From assembly GCF_000286075.1 (NCBI RefSeq), contig NZ_AJTZ01000005.1, forward strand, positions 620,001 to 684,000: 64,000 bases of DNA, given 5' to 3'. The position numbers and the translations under genes are program-made. The stretch is from Streptococcus ratti FA-1 = DSM 20564. GTDB lineage: Bacteria > Bacillota > Bacilli > Lactobacillales > Streptococcaceae. Of this stretch, positions 8,231 through 16,824 are shown piece after piece. Positions within the stretch are counted from its first letter, which is position 1. Each line of letters begins with the position of its first letter. The notes under the pieces are model-generated. The model worked only from the letters and a program-made list of their open reading frames with translations, had not been told where the DNA came from and did not search any database.

Positions 8231-9960
8231 TGGATACCCTCCTCTTTTGCATGCTGCGAATAGTGAATCTCCTGATAAAGCGGGCAGATTTCCAGCAGTT
8301 TTTTATGACTGGCAAGAGCAACTTGCTTGCCTTGATCTAAAACCAAAATACGATCTGCTTTTGCAAGACTGTTGGTCCTTTGAGAAACCATAATAAGGCT
8401 TGTCTTTCGCAGATTTTTTTCAATAGCAGATAAGAGTCTTGCTTCTGTCAAATAATCCAGCGCTGAGGTTGCGTCATCCAAAATAAGCAGAGGCCTGTCA
8501 CGCAGCAAAGCTCTGGCAATTGTCAGCCGCTGTCTCTGACCACCTGAAAAATTTCGGCCGAAGGCTTCCACCTGAGCATCCAGCTGACCTGTTTTTTGCC
8601 GGACAAAATCGCTGGCCTGCGCCATGTCAAGCGCCTTCCAGAGCTCCTCATCCGTTGGTTTTTTATCCAGACCAAGTGTTAGATTAGAACGAACAGTTCC
8701 TTTAAACAGCTCAGCTCTTTGCGGGACAAGGCTGATCCAATCCCGCCACTCTTTAATCGTACGGGCACTGCTGCCACTATTAAAGACAGTTACCTGTCCT
8801 TGCTGCGGTAAATAAAGTCGCAGCAAAAGTTGAATCAGACTGGACTTGCCAGAGCCTGTTCCGCCGATAATGCCGAAAAACTCTTGTTTGTGAATGGTAA
8901 ACGAAATATCTTTTAAGGCTGCTTTAGCCGCCTGAGGATAAGAAAAACTCATTTCATTGACCTTGACAAGAATATCGTCAGACGCTGAATCAACAGGTAA
9001 GAAAGCTCTTATATCTTCATCTTCTTGTTCAAAAACCTGAGCGATTCTCTGGGCACTGATGAAACTTTGATTTAAGGATGAAACCAGCATAGTCAGTTTT
9101 AAAAGCTCTACTAGAATTTGCAGGAGATAATTAACCAAAGCAATCAGCATTCCCTGACTTAAATCATTGCTCCAAATAGCTATATGTCCCTGCCAAATAA
9201 CGATGATTAAGGTCACATTGACTGCCAGATAGGTTAAAGGCGTTATTAAAGCTGCGATATAACCTGTTTTAATCTGCCAATCAGTATAAGCCCGATTGGT
9301 TTGCTGAAACTGCTGCTCTTCTGCCTGTATTTGTCCAAAGGCACGAATAACACGGCTTCCTTCTAATTGTTCGCGTGTCAGTCCAACTATTTTATCGGTC
9401 AGATGCCGAATCCTGTCATAGAGCGGGTTTACTACAATAGACATCAGATAAACCAAGGCAAAAAGCACAAAAACCATGAGGAAAAACCAAATGGTAATTC
9501 TCGGATTTATTAAAAAGGCCATCAAGACAGAGCCAAAAACAATGATGGGGGCTCTCAAAAAAAGGCGTAAAAACTGGTTAATCCCTGTTTGAATCTGAAA
9601 AGTGTCACTGACCAGCCGCGTTACTAAGCTTGATGTCGTCAGTTCATCCCGGCTTTTTTTGGGCAGACGCATTATTTTTTCAAACAGACTGCGGCTGAGC
9701 TGTTTGGTATAACCCACAGCTGCCTTGGCAGAATAAAATTGAGCAATGATAGCTACAATAATATTGGAAAATGCCAGCAAAACAAGAAAGAAAATCATCA
9801 AATAGAGATGATTTTTATCGTTATGAGGAATGTAACTGTCCACCATTCTGGCAATGACTAGGGGAACTAAAAGCTCCAAAGAAGCTTCCAAAAGCTTAAA
9901 AAGAGGACCCAAAATGGTTTCTTTGAGATAACCTTTAAAATAAATAAACAAGTGTTTCAT
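8227..9960 (-). CDS. ABC exporter half-transporter (TMD-NBD), degenerate-site subunit
   Basis: The partner of the preceding gene and also 577 residues: exporter membrane domain, then an ATPase with Walker A GGTGSGKSSL, signature FSGGQRQR and Walker B LLILDDATSALD. The residue after the Walker B Asp is Asp where a catalytic Glu is usual, so its own ATP site should be weak. This asymmetry is the hallmark of heterodimeric exporters and fixes the pairing. It lies 17 nt downstream of the lysozyme-like gene and is probably the tail of the tdk-glyA transcript. Confidence 0.9.
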   Translation of the reverse strand: MKHLFIYFKGYLKETILGPLFKLLEASLELLVPLVIARMVDSYIPHNDKNHLYLMIFFLVLLAFSNIIVAIIAQFYSAKAAVGYTKQLSRSLFEKIMRLPKKSRDELTTSSLVTRLVSDTFQIQTGINQFLRLFLRAPIIVFGSVLMAFLINPRITIWFFLMVFVLFALVYLMSIVVNPLYDRIRHLTDKIVGLTREQLEGSRVIRAFGQIQAEEQQFQQTNRAYTDWQIKTGYIAALITPLTYLAVNVTLIIVIWQGHIAIWSNDLSQGMLIALVNYLLQILVELLKLTMLVSSLNQSFISAQRIAQVFEQEDEDIRAFLPVDSASDDILVKVNEMSFSYPQAAKAALKDISFTIHKQEFFGIIGGTGSGKSSLIQLLLRLYLPQQGQVTVFNSGSSARTIKEWRDWISLVPQRAELFKGTVRSNLTLGLDKKPTDEELWKALDMAQASDFVRQKTGQLDAQVEAFGRNFSGGQRQRLTIARALLRDRPLLILDDATSALDYLTEARLLSAIEKNLRKTSLIMVSQRTNSLAKADRILVLDQGKQVALASHKKLLEICPLYQEIHYSQHAKEEGIQ

Positions 9961-9977
9961 CCTCAGCTCACTTTCTT

Positions 9978-10583
9978 TTAAAAAGCGCTGACAAACCTAA
10001 TCAAAGCAAGATTAAGTTTGACCTGCTTGGCATAATAAATATTGCCGCCGTCCTTATAGAGTTCACCGCCGCCGTAAAAGAGCGCAACCAGATTATAATA
10101 ACGGTAAGTCTGTCCGCTTTTGTTGCCAAGACTGGGTGCCACGACAGTTTTAGAATAATGTTTTGCCAATTTGATAGTGCTTTTGCCACCGTTTTTAGAA
10201 ATATAGGCAATGTAATTTTTACCAAAATTATAGGCTTGAACAGCTGTCCAGGCATCTGTTTTTTTCTTTTTAGCTTCTTCCAGATTTTCTGACAAGACCA
10301 TCACCCCCTGCCGGACACTTTCGCGGCTGTCTGTAATGGTATTGGCGATACCGCTTGAGCTTTCGCTAGACTGCATCAGATCATCTTCTTGCCCCTTAGT
10401 TTCCGTATAAATCATGGCCAGAACCAAATTTTCATTAGTTCGTGTGTCATTTTCATCTAAAATTTCCCGCACCATAGGACGGTAAGCAAGAACGTTTTTG
10501 ACATTCTGATAGGTCGTAAAAACTTGGTAGCCAATAAAGAGCAAGAGACCCAAAAGAATGACTTTCACTAGCTTTTTTTTCAT
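9978..10583 (-). CDS. Lysozyme-like exported protein (PvaA/Slt-like family)
   Basis: The 201-residue protein has an N-terminal signal-anchor (MKKKLVKVILLGLLLFIGY) and a domain resembling the streptococcal lysozyme-like proteins (PvaA type): ENLVLAMIYTETKGQ with the likely catalytic Glu, SSSGIAN, and AVQAYNFGKNYI. It probably cleaves or binds peptidoglycan outside the membrane. The reading frame could begin eight codons earlier (10607), but that ATG lacks a ribosome site; the ATG at 10583 lies one base after the ndpA stop and begins with the expected signal. Activity is inferred from family only. Confidence 0.8.
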   Translation of the reverse strand: MKKKLVKVILLGLLLFIGYQVFTTYQNVKNVLAYRPMVREILDENDTRTNENLVLAMIYTETKGQEDDLMQSSESSSGIANTITDSRESVRQGVMVLSENLEEAKKKKTDAWTAVQAYNFGKNYIAYISKNGGKSTIKLAKHYSKTVVAPSLGNKSGQTYRYYNLVALFYGGGELYKDGGNIYYAKQVKLNLALIRFVSAF

Positions 10584-10584
10584 A

Positions 10585-11562
10585 TTACTTACTTTGTATA
10601 TCTTCAATATTTTTGATCAAAATAGAATAGGTTCCATCTTGATTTTGAATAAATTCAACTGATTCGGCATCCTGATAAACATTGTTGGGGACCAAAAGCT
10701 CAATGCCGTTTGACAGCGACAGCTTTTGACTTTCTAATTTTTTGATTTGACGGGTGTGGTCAATATCAGCCACCTTAATCGGTTCTGAAATCGTCTCTTT
10801 CAACTCATCAACAAAGGTGAGCCGTGCTGTCAAATTAGCGTCAAAAAGCTGATCGGCTAATTTTTCCGGAGACAGTTCTTGATCTTCTTCTAAATTTTTA
10901 TAAATAGCCGATTTCATCTTAGATTGGAAGGCAAAATCATCCTGATTGAAATTGTCAGCTACTTTTTGAGCTGTTTTCTCCATCAGTTTAATGGATTTTT
11001 TAACCGATTGTTCAGGCTGAACCTGAAGCAGATTTTCAGAAAAATAGTTGGCAAAGGATCCATTATGCTTAATTCGTTTTTCAATCAGATAGTACTGCCT
11101 GTTTTGCCGATTGATAATCAAGGCTTCATCTGGCGTCTGAGCAGCACTGGGCAGATTATTTTGAGTCAGGCGAATAGGGCTGTCACTGCCGTCTGTAATG
11201 TGTGCCAAACTTTCCTTTAGAGCAATACGCAAAAAGGCAAAATGCTCAATTCCTTCCTTGTCAAATTGGATAAAAATCAAATCATTGGTTTTTTGATTGT
11301 CACTGATGACGAATTCTTCCTTCCACAGCTGAGCGACTTTTTTTGAGCTTTCCAAAAAGTCCTTACTGAGATAGCTGAGAAAAACATTATCCTCATCAAA
11401 TTTTCCCCGCTTAGCTTCATCTGAAAAAACCCTGCTTACTTTCTTTCGAAAATACTCATCCAATTTAGGGGTAATGGTTAGAAGTTTATCTGAAAAAATC
11501 AGCTCGGTATCATCTGGCGTGAATTGGTGAATGACAGCCTTTTTTAAGTACAAATCCATCAT
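10585..11562 (-). CDS. Nucleoid-associated protein, NdpA/YejK family
   Basis: A 325-residue protein matching the 37-kDa nucleoid-associated family throughout: N-terminal [11 protein letters not shown], middle [19 protein letters not shown] and the C-terminal IKDI-type end. Family members bind DNA, but their role in streptococci is not clear. The ATG overlaps the glyA stop (ATGA), so its translation is coupled to glyA, and the next gene starts one base after its stop. No transmembrane segment. Confidence 0.82.
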   Translation of the reverse strand: MMDLYLKKAVIHQFTPDDTELIFSDKLLTITPKLDEYFRKKVSRVFSDEAKRGKFDEDNVFLSYLSKDFLESSKKVAQLWKEEFVISDNQKTNDLIFIQFDKEGIEHFAFLRIALKESLAHITDGSDSPIRLTQNNLPSAAQTPDEALIINRQNRQYYLIEKRIKHNGSFANYFSENLLQVQPEQSVKKSIKLMEKTAQKVADNFNQDDFAFQSKMKSAIYKNLEEDQELSPEKLADQLFDANLTARLTFVDELKETISEPIKVADIDHTRQIKKLESQKLSLSNGIELLVPNNVYQDAESVEFIQNQDGTYSILIKNIEDIQSK

Positions 11563-12821
11563 ACGAGATTCTCATAAAGCGGGAAGGCATCAGTCAAAAC
11601 TTTAACCTCTTGACGGACTTCTTCTAAAACAGCCTCATTATCAGTATTTTCAAGGGTTTTAACAATCAATTCAGCAACCTTACGGCATTCTTCAGGACCA
11701 AAGCCGCGCGCTGTTACTGCTGCCGTTCCAATGCGAATTCCTGATGTTTTAAATGGCGATAGCTTTTCAAAAGGAATAGAGTTTTTGTTTAAGGTGATAT
11801 GAACATCATCTAAAATATTTTGAGCTACTTTACCATTTTCAACAACTTGTGTAACATCAACAAGGAAGAGATGATTTTCACTGGCACCTGAAACCACGCG
11901 GAACTTTTCGTGAGCATTGAAAACTTCAACCATAGCTTGACAGTTATCCAAAATATTTTGCGCATAAACTTTAAAGGCCGGATCCATATTTTCTTTGAAA
12001 GTGATGGCCTTAGCAGCAACAATATGCTCTAAAGGTCCCCCTTGCAACCCTGGGAAAATAGCAGAATTAATCTTTTTAGCAAGATCTTCATCATTGGTCA
12101 AGACAAGACCACCGCGCGGACCGCGAAGCGTTTTGTGCGTCGTACTTGTTGTAATATGGGCATAAGGTAGAGGACTTGGATGCAGGCCTGCTGCTACAAG
12201 TCCTGCAATATGAGCCATATCAACCATGAGCTTAGCGCCGACTTGGTCTGCAATGTTACGGAATTTAGCAAAATCAATAACACGAGAGTAGGCAGAAGCC
12301 CCTGCAACAATCAGCTTAGGCTGAACTTCTTTAGCCTGTTCTAAAATTTGATCGTAATCTAAAAGTTCTGTCTCTGGGTCAACATTGTAAGCTACAAAGT
12401 TGTAAGTTTGTCCAGAAAAACTGACTGGAGAACCATGAGTTAAATGTCCGCCAGCAGCCAAATCAAGTCCCATAACAGTGTCACCGGGCACAATCAATGC
12501 CATATAAGCTGCAGCATTGGCCTGACTGCCGGAATGCGGCTGAACATTGGCAAATTTAGCACCAAAAAGTTTTTTAGCACGTTCGATAGCCAGACTTTCA
12601 ACCATATCAACGCATTCTGTACCTCCGTAATAACGGCGGCCTGGGTAACCTTCAGCATATTTATTGGTTAAAATGGATCCTTGGGCTTTCATGACAGCCT
12701 GAGAAACCACATTTTCAGAAGCGATTAGTTCAATGTTATTTTGCTGTCGTTTTTCTTCTGCATGAATGGCTTCCCATACCTCTGCATCATACGTTTCATA
12801 ATTATCTTTATCAAAAATCAT
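11559..12821 (-). CDS. glyA: Serine hydroxymethyltransferase
   Basis: This PLP enzyme converts serine and THF to glycine and 5,10-methylene-THF, the main one-carbon entry point. The 420-residue protein shows the PLP-lysine motif [13 protein letters not shown] (Lys near residue 230), the N-terminal NIELIASEN and the [10 protein letters not shown](R)RYY substrate region. AAGGAG lies before the ATG. It sits 9 nt downstream of the sua5 gene and overlaps ndpA by 4 nt, inside a long minus-strand operon. Confidence 0.96.
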   Translation of the reverse strand: MIFDKDNYETYDAEVWEAIHAEEKRQQNNIELIASENVVSQAVMKAQGSILTNKYAEGYPGRRYYGGTECVDMVESLAIERAKKLFGAKFANVQPHSGSQANAAAYMALIVPGDTVMGLDLAAGGHLTHGSPVSFSGQTYNFVAYNVDPETELLDYDQILEQAKEVQPKLIVAGASAYSRVIDFAKFRNIADQVGAKLMVDMAHIAGLVAAGLHPSPLPYAHITTSTTHKTLRGPRGGLVLTNDEDLAKKINSAIFPGLQGGPLEHIVAAKAITFKENMDPAFKVYAQNILDNCQAMVEVFNAHEKFRVVSGASENHLFLVDVTQVVENGKVAQNILDDVHITLNKNSIPFEKLSPFKTSGIRIGTAAVTARGFGPEECRKVAELIVKTLENTDNEAVLEEVRQEVKVLTDAFPLYENLV

Positions 12822-12830
12822 TTTTTCTCC

Positions 12831-13424
12831 TTAAAATTTTATATCTTTCACACGCGCCTGAATAGCAGCTTGTGCAATCGTTCCTTGTCTCAAAATTTTT
12901 GCTTTCGGGCCTGAAATATCCAAAATAGTAGAGTCTTTTCCCTTGATAGCTTTATCATCTTGAACACCCAGTAATTGGTGGGAAAAAGCTGATTGAATTT
13001 CCTCATAAACTAAACCGCTGGCCTGACCGGAAAGATTGGCAGACGGACCAATCAAAGGCCCAGTTTTCTTAATATAGGCTAATGTTAGTGGGTGTCTGGG
13101 AACTCTAAAACCAACAGTCGGCAGACCAGAATTTACCCAGACCGGCACTCTTTCGTTAGCTTTTAGAATAATGGTCAGAGGTCCCGGCAAAAAGGCCTTG
13201 TAGAGCGCTTCCAGATAGGCAGGGGGCTCTTTAGAAAAAGCCAGAATCTCCTCTAAAGATGAGACATTTAAATTCATGGCCTTTTCCGGCGGACGTTTTT
13301 TGAGAGCATAGACATTTGAAACAGCCCTAGCATCCATAGCTCTGGCAAAAAGACCATAGACCGTTTCTGTGGGCAGAATAACAGCCTGTCCAGCCAGCAA
13401 AGCCTCTTCAATCTTATCCATCAT
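12831..13424 (-). CDS. L-threonylcarbamoyladenylate synthase (Sua5/YwlC/TsaC family)
   Basis: It makes threonylcarbamoyl-AMP from threonine, bicarbonate and ATP for the t6A modification of tRNA position 37. The 197-residue protein carries the YrdC fold signatures: ILPTETVYGLF near the N-terminus, ALKKRPPEKAMN, and GPLIGPSANLSGQASG. It consists mainly of the YrdC domain and lacks the long Sua5 extension. The start lies inside the end of prmC (the prmC stop is at 13414-13416), so the two are coupled; ATG codons at 13424 and 13421 are both possible. Confidence 0.9.
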   Translation of the reverse strand: MMDKIEEALLAGQAVILPTETVYGLFARAMDARAVSNVYALKKRPPEKAMNLNVSSLEEILAFSKEPPAYLEALYKAFLPGPLTIILKANERVPVWVNSGLPTVGFRVPRHPLTLAYIKKTGPLIGPSANLSGQASGLVYEEIQSAFSHQLLGVQDDKAIKGKDSTILDISGPKAKILRQGTIAQAAIQARVKDIKF

Positions 13425-14244
13425 CAATCACAACCATTCTATCCTTGCCAAAGCTATCCTGCAAAAGACGGATACGTTTATCAGAAAAATAATTTCGGAA
13501 AATCTCAGAAACAGAAGCCCCTTGTTTATAACCAATCTCCAAATAAATCCTGCCTCCAGCTGTCAAGTGTTCAGCAGCACCCTCAGCTATCTTTTGATAA
13601 ACAGACAAGCCCTCATTATCAGCAAACAGTGCTAGGTGCGGCTCGTGCAGCAGCACATTTTGACCGACTTCATTTCTGTCCTCAAAGGCTATATAAGGAG
13701 GATTGGAAACAATAATATCATATTTATCTGAAATCTGGCTAAAAACATCTGAATGCAGAAAATTTACTGCTGTCTGATTAGCCCTAGCATTATCCTGAGC
13801 TAGCAGTAAGGCTTTCTTAGAAATATCGCTGGCGCTGATTTGCCAGTTTTTCCTAGTCTTAGCCAGTGCAATGGCAATGGCGCCACTTCCTGTCCCAATA
13901 TCCAAAACGGTCAATGATTCGTCTGGATTTTCCTCTAAAATCAGATTCACCAACTCCTCAGTCTCAGGACGCGGGATAAGGACGCGCTCATCAACAGTCA
14001 AAGTCAAATCTGCAAAATAAGCCTTTTTAGTAATGTACTGAGCAGGTATATGCTGCTTTAACAGCTTCGTGATTCTGTCTAGTTGTCTAAGATCAGCTTC
14101 TGGTATTTCGTGGGACTGATGAAGGATAAAATCAAGCCTGCTCCAATCCTTCCAATCATTAAAGACATAGGTCAAGGCCGCTTTTTCCACACCATTGGCA
14201 GCCAAGACCGCTTCATACTGAGCAAAAGCTTGAGCGTAATTCAT
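13414..14244 (-). CDS. prmC: Peptide chain release factor N5-glutamine methyltransferase
   Basis: It methylates the GGQ glutamine of release factors, here encoded by the gene directly upstream. The 276-residue protein has the N-terminal substrate-binding domain, then a SAM methyltransferase with VLDIGTGSGAIAIAL (SAM loop) and the catalytic NPPYI near residue 185. The start codon overlaps the prfA stop (TAATG), and its end overlaps sua5. The pairing with prfA is conserved in many bacteria and supports the assignment. Confidence 0.94.
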   Translation of the reverse strand: MNYAQAFAQYEAVLAANGVEKAALTYVFNDWKDWSRLDFILHQSHEIPEADLRQLDRITKLLKQHIPAQYITKKAYFADLTLTVDERVLIPRPETEELVNLILEENPDESLTVLDIGTGSGAIAIALAKTRKNWQISASDISKKALLLAQDNARANQTAVNFLHSDVFSQISDKYDIIVSNPPYIAFEDRNEVGQNVLLHEPHLALFADNEGLSVYQKIAEGAAEHLTAGGRIYLEIGYKQGASVSEIFRNYFSDKRIRLLQDSFGKDRMVVIDDG

Positions 14245-15323
14245 TATTTACCCAGCTTTTCTAGCTTTTGTGTTTGGTCATAAAGAACCAAAGCATCAAT
14301 AACCTCATCTAATTTCCCCGCTAAAATAGTATCTAACTTTTGCAGAGTCAGTCCGATGCGATGGTCGGTTACACGATTTTGTGGGAAATTATAAGTCCTT
14401 ATGCGCTCAGAGCGATCTCCTGTTCCAACCGTGGACTTACGTTCAGCATCCTGTTCATCCTGAGCAATTTGAGCAAAATGGTCTGCCACGCGAGCGCGGA
14501 TAATTTTCATAGCCTTATCGCGGTTTTTTTGCTGCGTCCGTTCTTCCTGCATTTCTACCTTAATATTGGTTGGCAGGTGGATAATCCGAACAGCAGTTGC
14601 AACCTTATTGACATTTTGACCGCCGGCACCAGAAGCGTGGTAAATGTCCACACGCAAATCCTTGGGATCAATTTCGTATTCCACTTCTTCAACTTCAGGC
14701 ATAACAAGCACTGTTGCTGTTGAGGTATGGACACGCCCTTGGCTTTCCGTAACAGGAACCCGCTGAACCCGGTGAGCACCAGATTCGTATTTAAGTTTAG
14801 AATAGACAGACTGGCCAGAAACCATGGCTACAACTTCTTTGATGCCGCCGACACCGTTCATTGAAGCCTCCATTATTTCAAATTTCCAGCCCTGGCTTTC
14901 TGCATATTTTTGATACATATTGAGCAGATCCCCCGCAAAAAGAGCAGCCTCATCACCGCCGGCAGCACCGCGTATTTCCAGAATAATGTTCTTGTCATCA
15001 TTAGGATCTTTAGGCAAAAGGAGGATTTTAAGTTTTTCTTCATAGTCTTCTTTAGCGGCCTTAGACTCTTTCAGCTCCTCCTTAGCCATTTCTTCAAGTT
15101 CAGGATCGCCGCCAGCTTCTTTAATCATCTCTTCTGCATCAGCAATGTTTTGGATGATTTGCTTGTACTCGCGGTAGGCTGTTACCATTTCACGAGTAGA
15201 TGCTTCTTCTCGCGAAAGCTCCATGAAGCGCTTGGTATCAGAAACCACATCTGGATCTGACAAAAGCTCTCCTAATTCTTCATAACGGTCTTCAACCGTT
15301 TGAAGTTGATCATAAATATTCAT
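14244..15323 (-). CDS. prfA: Peptide chain release factor 1
   Basis: RF1 ends translation at UAA and UAG. The 359-residue protein has the GGQ loop [12 protein letters not shown], preceded by the codon-recognition domain, and the [13 protein letters not shown] stretch. The frame is open for 13 further codons (to 15362), but streptococcal RF1 starts MNIYDQLQ, which is at 15323, with GAAAGG upstream at a rather long distance. It follows tdk; a 15-bp perfect hairpin lies between the two genes. Confidence 0.95.
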   Translation of the reverse strand: MNIYDQLQTVEDRYEELGELLSDPDVVSDTKRFMELSREEASTREMVTAYREYKQIIQNIADAEEMIKEAGGDPELEEMAKEELKESKAAKEDYEEKLKILLLPKDPNDDKNIILEIRGAAGGDEAALFAGDLLNMYQKYAESQGWKFEIMEASMNGVGGIKEVVAMVSGQSVYSKLKYESGAHRVQRVPVTESQGRVHTSTATVLVMPEVEEVEYEIDPKDLRVDIYHASGAGGQNVNKVATAVRIIHLPTNIKVEMQEERTQQKNRDKAMKIIRARVADHFAQIAQDEQDAERKSTVGTGDRSERIRTYNFPQNRVTDHRIGLTLQKLDTILAGKLDEVIDALVLYDQTQKLEKLGK

Positions 15324-15364
15324 TTTACCATTTAACCTTTCTTTGAACTTATACATCAGCAAAG

Positions 15365-15404
15365 CATCCTTTAATCAAAAACGTTAGTCTTTGATTAAAG
15401 GATG
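15365..15404 (-). promoter_or_regulatory. Perfect 15-bp hairpin at the tdk-prfA junction
   Basis: CATCCTTTAATCAAA and its exact complement are separated by 10 nt and enclose the tdk stop codon. No clean T-run follows on the minus strand (CTTTG), so it looks like an attenuator, RNA-processing or mRNA 3'-end stabilising hairpin more than a full terminator. Confidence 0.55.
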
Positions 15405-15959
15405 AAAGTAATGCTTGCGGCAGACAGGGATATAAGTTTCATTGCCACCGATTTGAATCTGTTCACCCTCGTAAACAGGCTTCCCGTCCTGAGTTCTCAG
15501 CACCATAGTCGCCTTTTTGGAACAAAATTGACAGATTGTCTTAATTTCTTCGATCTTATCTGCCATAAGCAGCAGTTCGCGCGAACCTTCAAAGAGATGA
15601 TTTTGGAAATCGTTTTTCAGGCCGAAAGCCATTACCGGAACACCCAACTCATCAACAATTCTAGCTAAATCATAGACGTTTTTCTTGCTCAGAAACTGGC
15701 ACTCATCAATCAAGACACAGTAAGGCTTATCCTTAAAACTGTTAATATAAGCAAAAATATCCATATCATCTGTTATGGGAATTGCTTTGCGCCGCATACC
15801 GATTCTGCTTGAAATGACACCGAATTCATCCCGCGTATCAAGACTGCTAGTCATTATAACAACGGGTTTGCCCTGCTCCTCATAATTATGGGCAACTTTT
15901 AAAATTTCAATCGTTTTTCCTGAATTCATGGTCCCGTATTTATAATACAACTGCGCCAA
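15384..15959 (-). CDS. tdk: Thymidine kinase
   Basis: It phosphorylates salvaged thymidine. The 191-residue protein has the P-loop YGTMNSGKT, the DECQF lid/Walker B motif, the two zinc-binding Cys pairs (CQFC and a late CRKH), as in type II thymidine kinases. The longest frame starts at an ATG at 15974, but family members begin (M)AQLYYKYG, and a TTG at 15959 lies 9 nt after AGG within TGAGGTTAAAAGTC. A TTG start is therefore preferred, with moderate certainty. First gene of the tdk-prfA-prmC-sua5-glyA run. Confidence 0.93.
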   Translation of the reverse strand: MAQLYYKYGTMNSGKTIEILKVAHNYEEQGKPVVIMTSSLDTRDEFGVISSRIGMRRKAIPITDDMDIFAYINSFKDKPYCVLIDECQFLSKKNVYDLARIVDELGVPVMAFGLKNDFQNHLFEGSRELLLMADKIEEIKTICQFCSKKATMVLRTQDGKPVYEGEQIQIGGNETYIPVCRKHYFHPLIKD

Positions 15960-15994
15960 GACTTTTAACCTCATCTCATACTAGTATCTCATCT

Positions 15995-16003
15995 ATTTTA
16001 TCA
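15995..16003 (-). promoter_or_regulatory. Extended -10 promoter of the tdk operon
   Basis: The minus strand reads TGATAAAAT (TGn plus TAAAAT), 35 nt before the TTG start. The same 9-mer occurs on the plus strand at 16076-16084, giving a divergent promoter pair. Confidence 0.5.
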
Positions 16004-16075
16004 TAAAAGCTAAAAAGTCGCACTGAGTTTTTACAATAAAAAGATAGTTTAAAAGGGGCATGTCCTTTGAAAATA

Positions 16076-16084
16076 TGATAAAAT
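16076..16084 (+). promoter_or_regulatory. Extended -10 element facing the repeat array
   Basis: TGATAAAAT on the plus strand, 26 nt before the first repeat unit. If used, the tautomerase mRNA would carry a leader of about 460 nt made almost entirely of the repeats. No good -35 was seen. Confidence 0.35.
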
Positions 16085-16101
16085 AAAGATATTAACTGTA
16101 A

Positions 16102-16310
16102 ATTGAACACGGCTACGACCCTGTGCAAAGATAGCTTCTCCTAGAGTCCTGAGCCTCTTGGTTTTAAATTCGTCGTAGACGTCTGAACTCTCTGCGCCTT
16201 GCAGGCATTGAGAGTTCTAGTCGTCCTGACGAGGGTGCGTCAACGAAATCTCAGATTTCTGACTTACCGCTTATTTTGCTTTGTGTCGCTTACGCCTTTG
16301 TATCTTAATA
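16102..16310 (+). repeat. Repeat array unit 1 (long, divergent, 209 bp)
   Basis: It shares only its ends with units 2 and 3: ATTGAACACGG at the start and CGCCTTTGTATCTTAATA at the end. The body is different and strongly foldable: GACGTCTGAACTCTC (16178-16192) pairs with GAGAGTTCTAGTCGTC (16210-16225), and GAAATCT/AGATTTC (16245-16259) forms a second hairpin. No plausible reading frame was seen. A dispersed non-coding element is the best guess. Confidence 0.7.
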
Positions 16311-16423
16311 ATTGAACACGGGCTAAAAGCGTCGAGAAAAAGATAGCCTGCCTTATGCGCCAGCGCACAACGTCAGTCTCCTATTTTCTTCTCGCTTTCT
16401 TCACGCCCTTTGTATCTTAAATA
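16311..16423 (+). repeat. Repeat array unit 2 (113 bp)
   Basis: A direct tandem partner of unit 3 with 2 mismatches in 113 bp. The two ends of the unit are roughly complementary to one another (GGGCtaaaAGCG...AAAAAGATAG against CTATTTTCTTCTCGC...GCCC), and TGCGC/GCGCA forms a small hairpin in the middle, so each unit can fold into one long imperfect stem. Confidence 0.85.
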
Positions 16424-16536
16424 ATTGAACACGGGCTAAAAGCGTCGAGAAAAAGATAGCCTGCCTTATGCGCCAGCGCACAGCGTCAGGCTCCTATTTT
16501 CTTCTCGCTTTCTTCACGCCCTTTGTATCTTAAATA
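16424..16536 (+). repeat. Repeat array unit 3 (113 bp), abutting the tautomerase ribosome site
   Basis: Nearly identical to unit 2. It ends exactly where AAGGAG (16537-16542), the ribosome binding site of the tautomerase gene, begins, so the array forms the immediate 5' region of that gene. Confidence 0.85.
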
Positions 16537-16549
16537 AAGGAGAAAACTT

Positions 16550-16735
16550 ATGCCATTTGTTAAAATTGATTTATTTGAAGGCCGGACGAAGGAACAAAAA
16601 ATTGAACTTGCCCGCGAAGTAACTGAGGTCGTTTCCCGTGTTGCAAAAGCTCCCAAAGAAGCTATTCACGTCTTTATAAATGATATGCCAGAGGGAACCT
16701 ATTACCCACACGGTGAGATGAAGAAAAAAGGTTAA
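16550..16735 (+). CDS. 4-oxalocrotonate tautomerase family protein
   Basis: A 61-residue small tautomerase. After Met removal the catalytic Pro would be N-terminal (PFVKIDLFEGRTKEQK), as in 4-oxalocrotonate tautomerase, and the family segment VFINDMPEGTYYPHGEMK follows. These proteins form hexamers of short subunits. The physiological substrate in streptococci is unknown, and no aromatic degradation genes are nearby. AAGGAG with 7-nt spacing supports the start. The upstream repeat array is unusual for such a gene. Confidence 0.9.
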   Translation: MPFVKIDLFEGRTKEQKIELAREVTEVVSRVAKAPKEAIHVFINDMPEGTYYPHGEMKKKG

Positions 16736-16758
16736 GCCGATGCTTAACTCTTTCATTT
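16731..16758 (+). terminator. Hairpin terminator after the tautomerase gene (modest)
   Basis: GTTAAGC and GCTTAAC pair with a 4-nt loop and are followed by TCTTTCATTTT. The stop codon lies in the first arm. The T-run is interrupted, so some read-through into apbE is possible. Confidence 0.6.
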
Positions 16759-16762
16759 TGAC

Positions 16763-16791
16763 TTGATTTTATTTTCAGAAAGCGCTATCAT
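16763..16791 (+). promoter_or_regulatory. apbE operon promoter overlapped by a cre site
   Basis: TTGATT, 17 nt, TATCAT. AGAAAGCGCTATCA (16777-16790) overlaps the -10 and matches the CcpA cre consensus TGNAANCGNTNNCA at every fixed position except the first. This placement would let CcpA block transcription when glucose is present (inference). Confidence 0.65.
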
Positions 16792-16824
16792 ATAGATGAG
16801 AAATTCTTCAAGGAGGTGAACAAA

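Noticed and set aside
12822..12830. T-box or glycine riboswitch ahead of glyA
   Set aside because: Only 9 nt separate sua5 and glyA, leaving no room for a riboswitch.
16311..16536. CRISPR array
   Set aside because: The 113-bp units are directly adjacent without spacers and are far longer than CRISPR repeats; no cas genes nearby.
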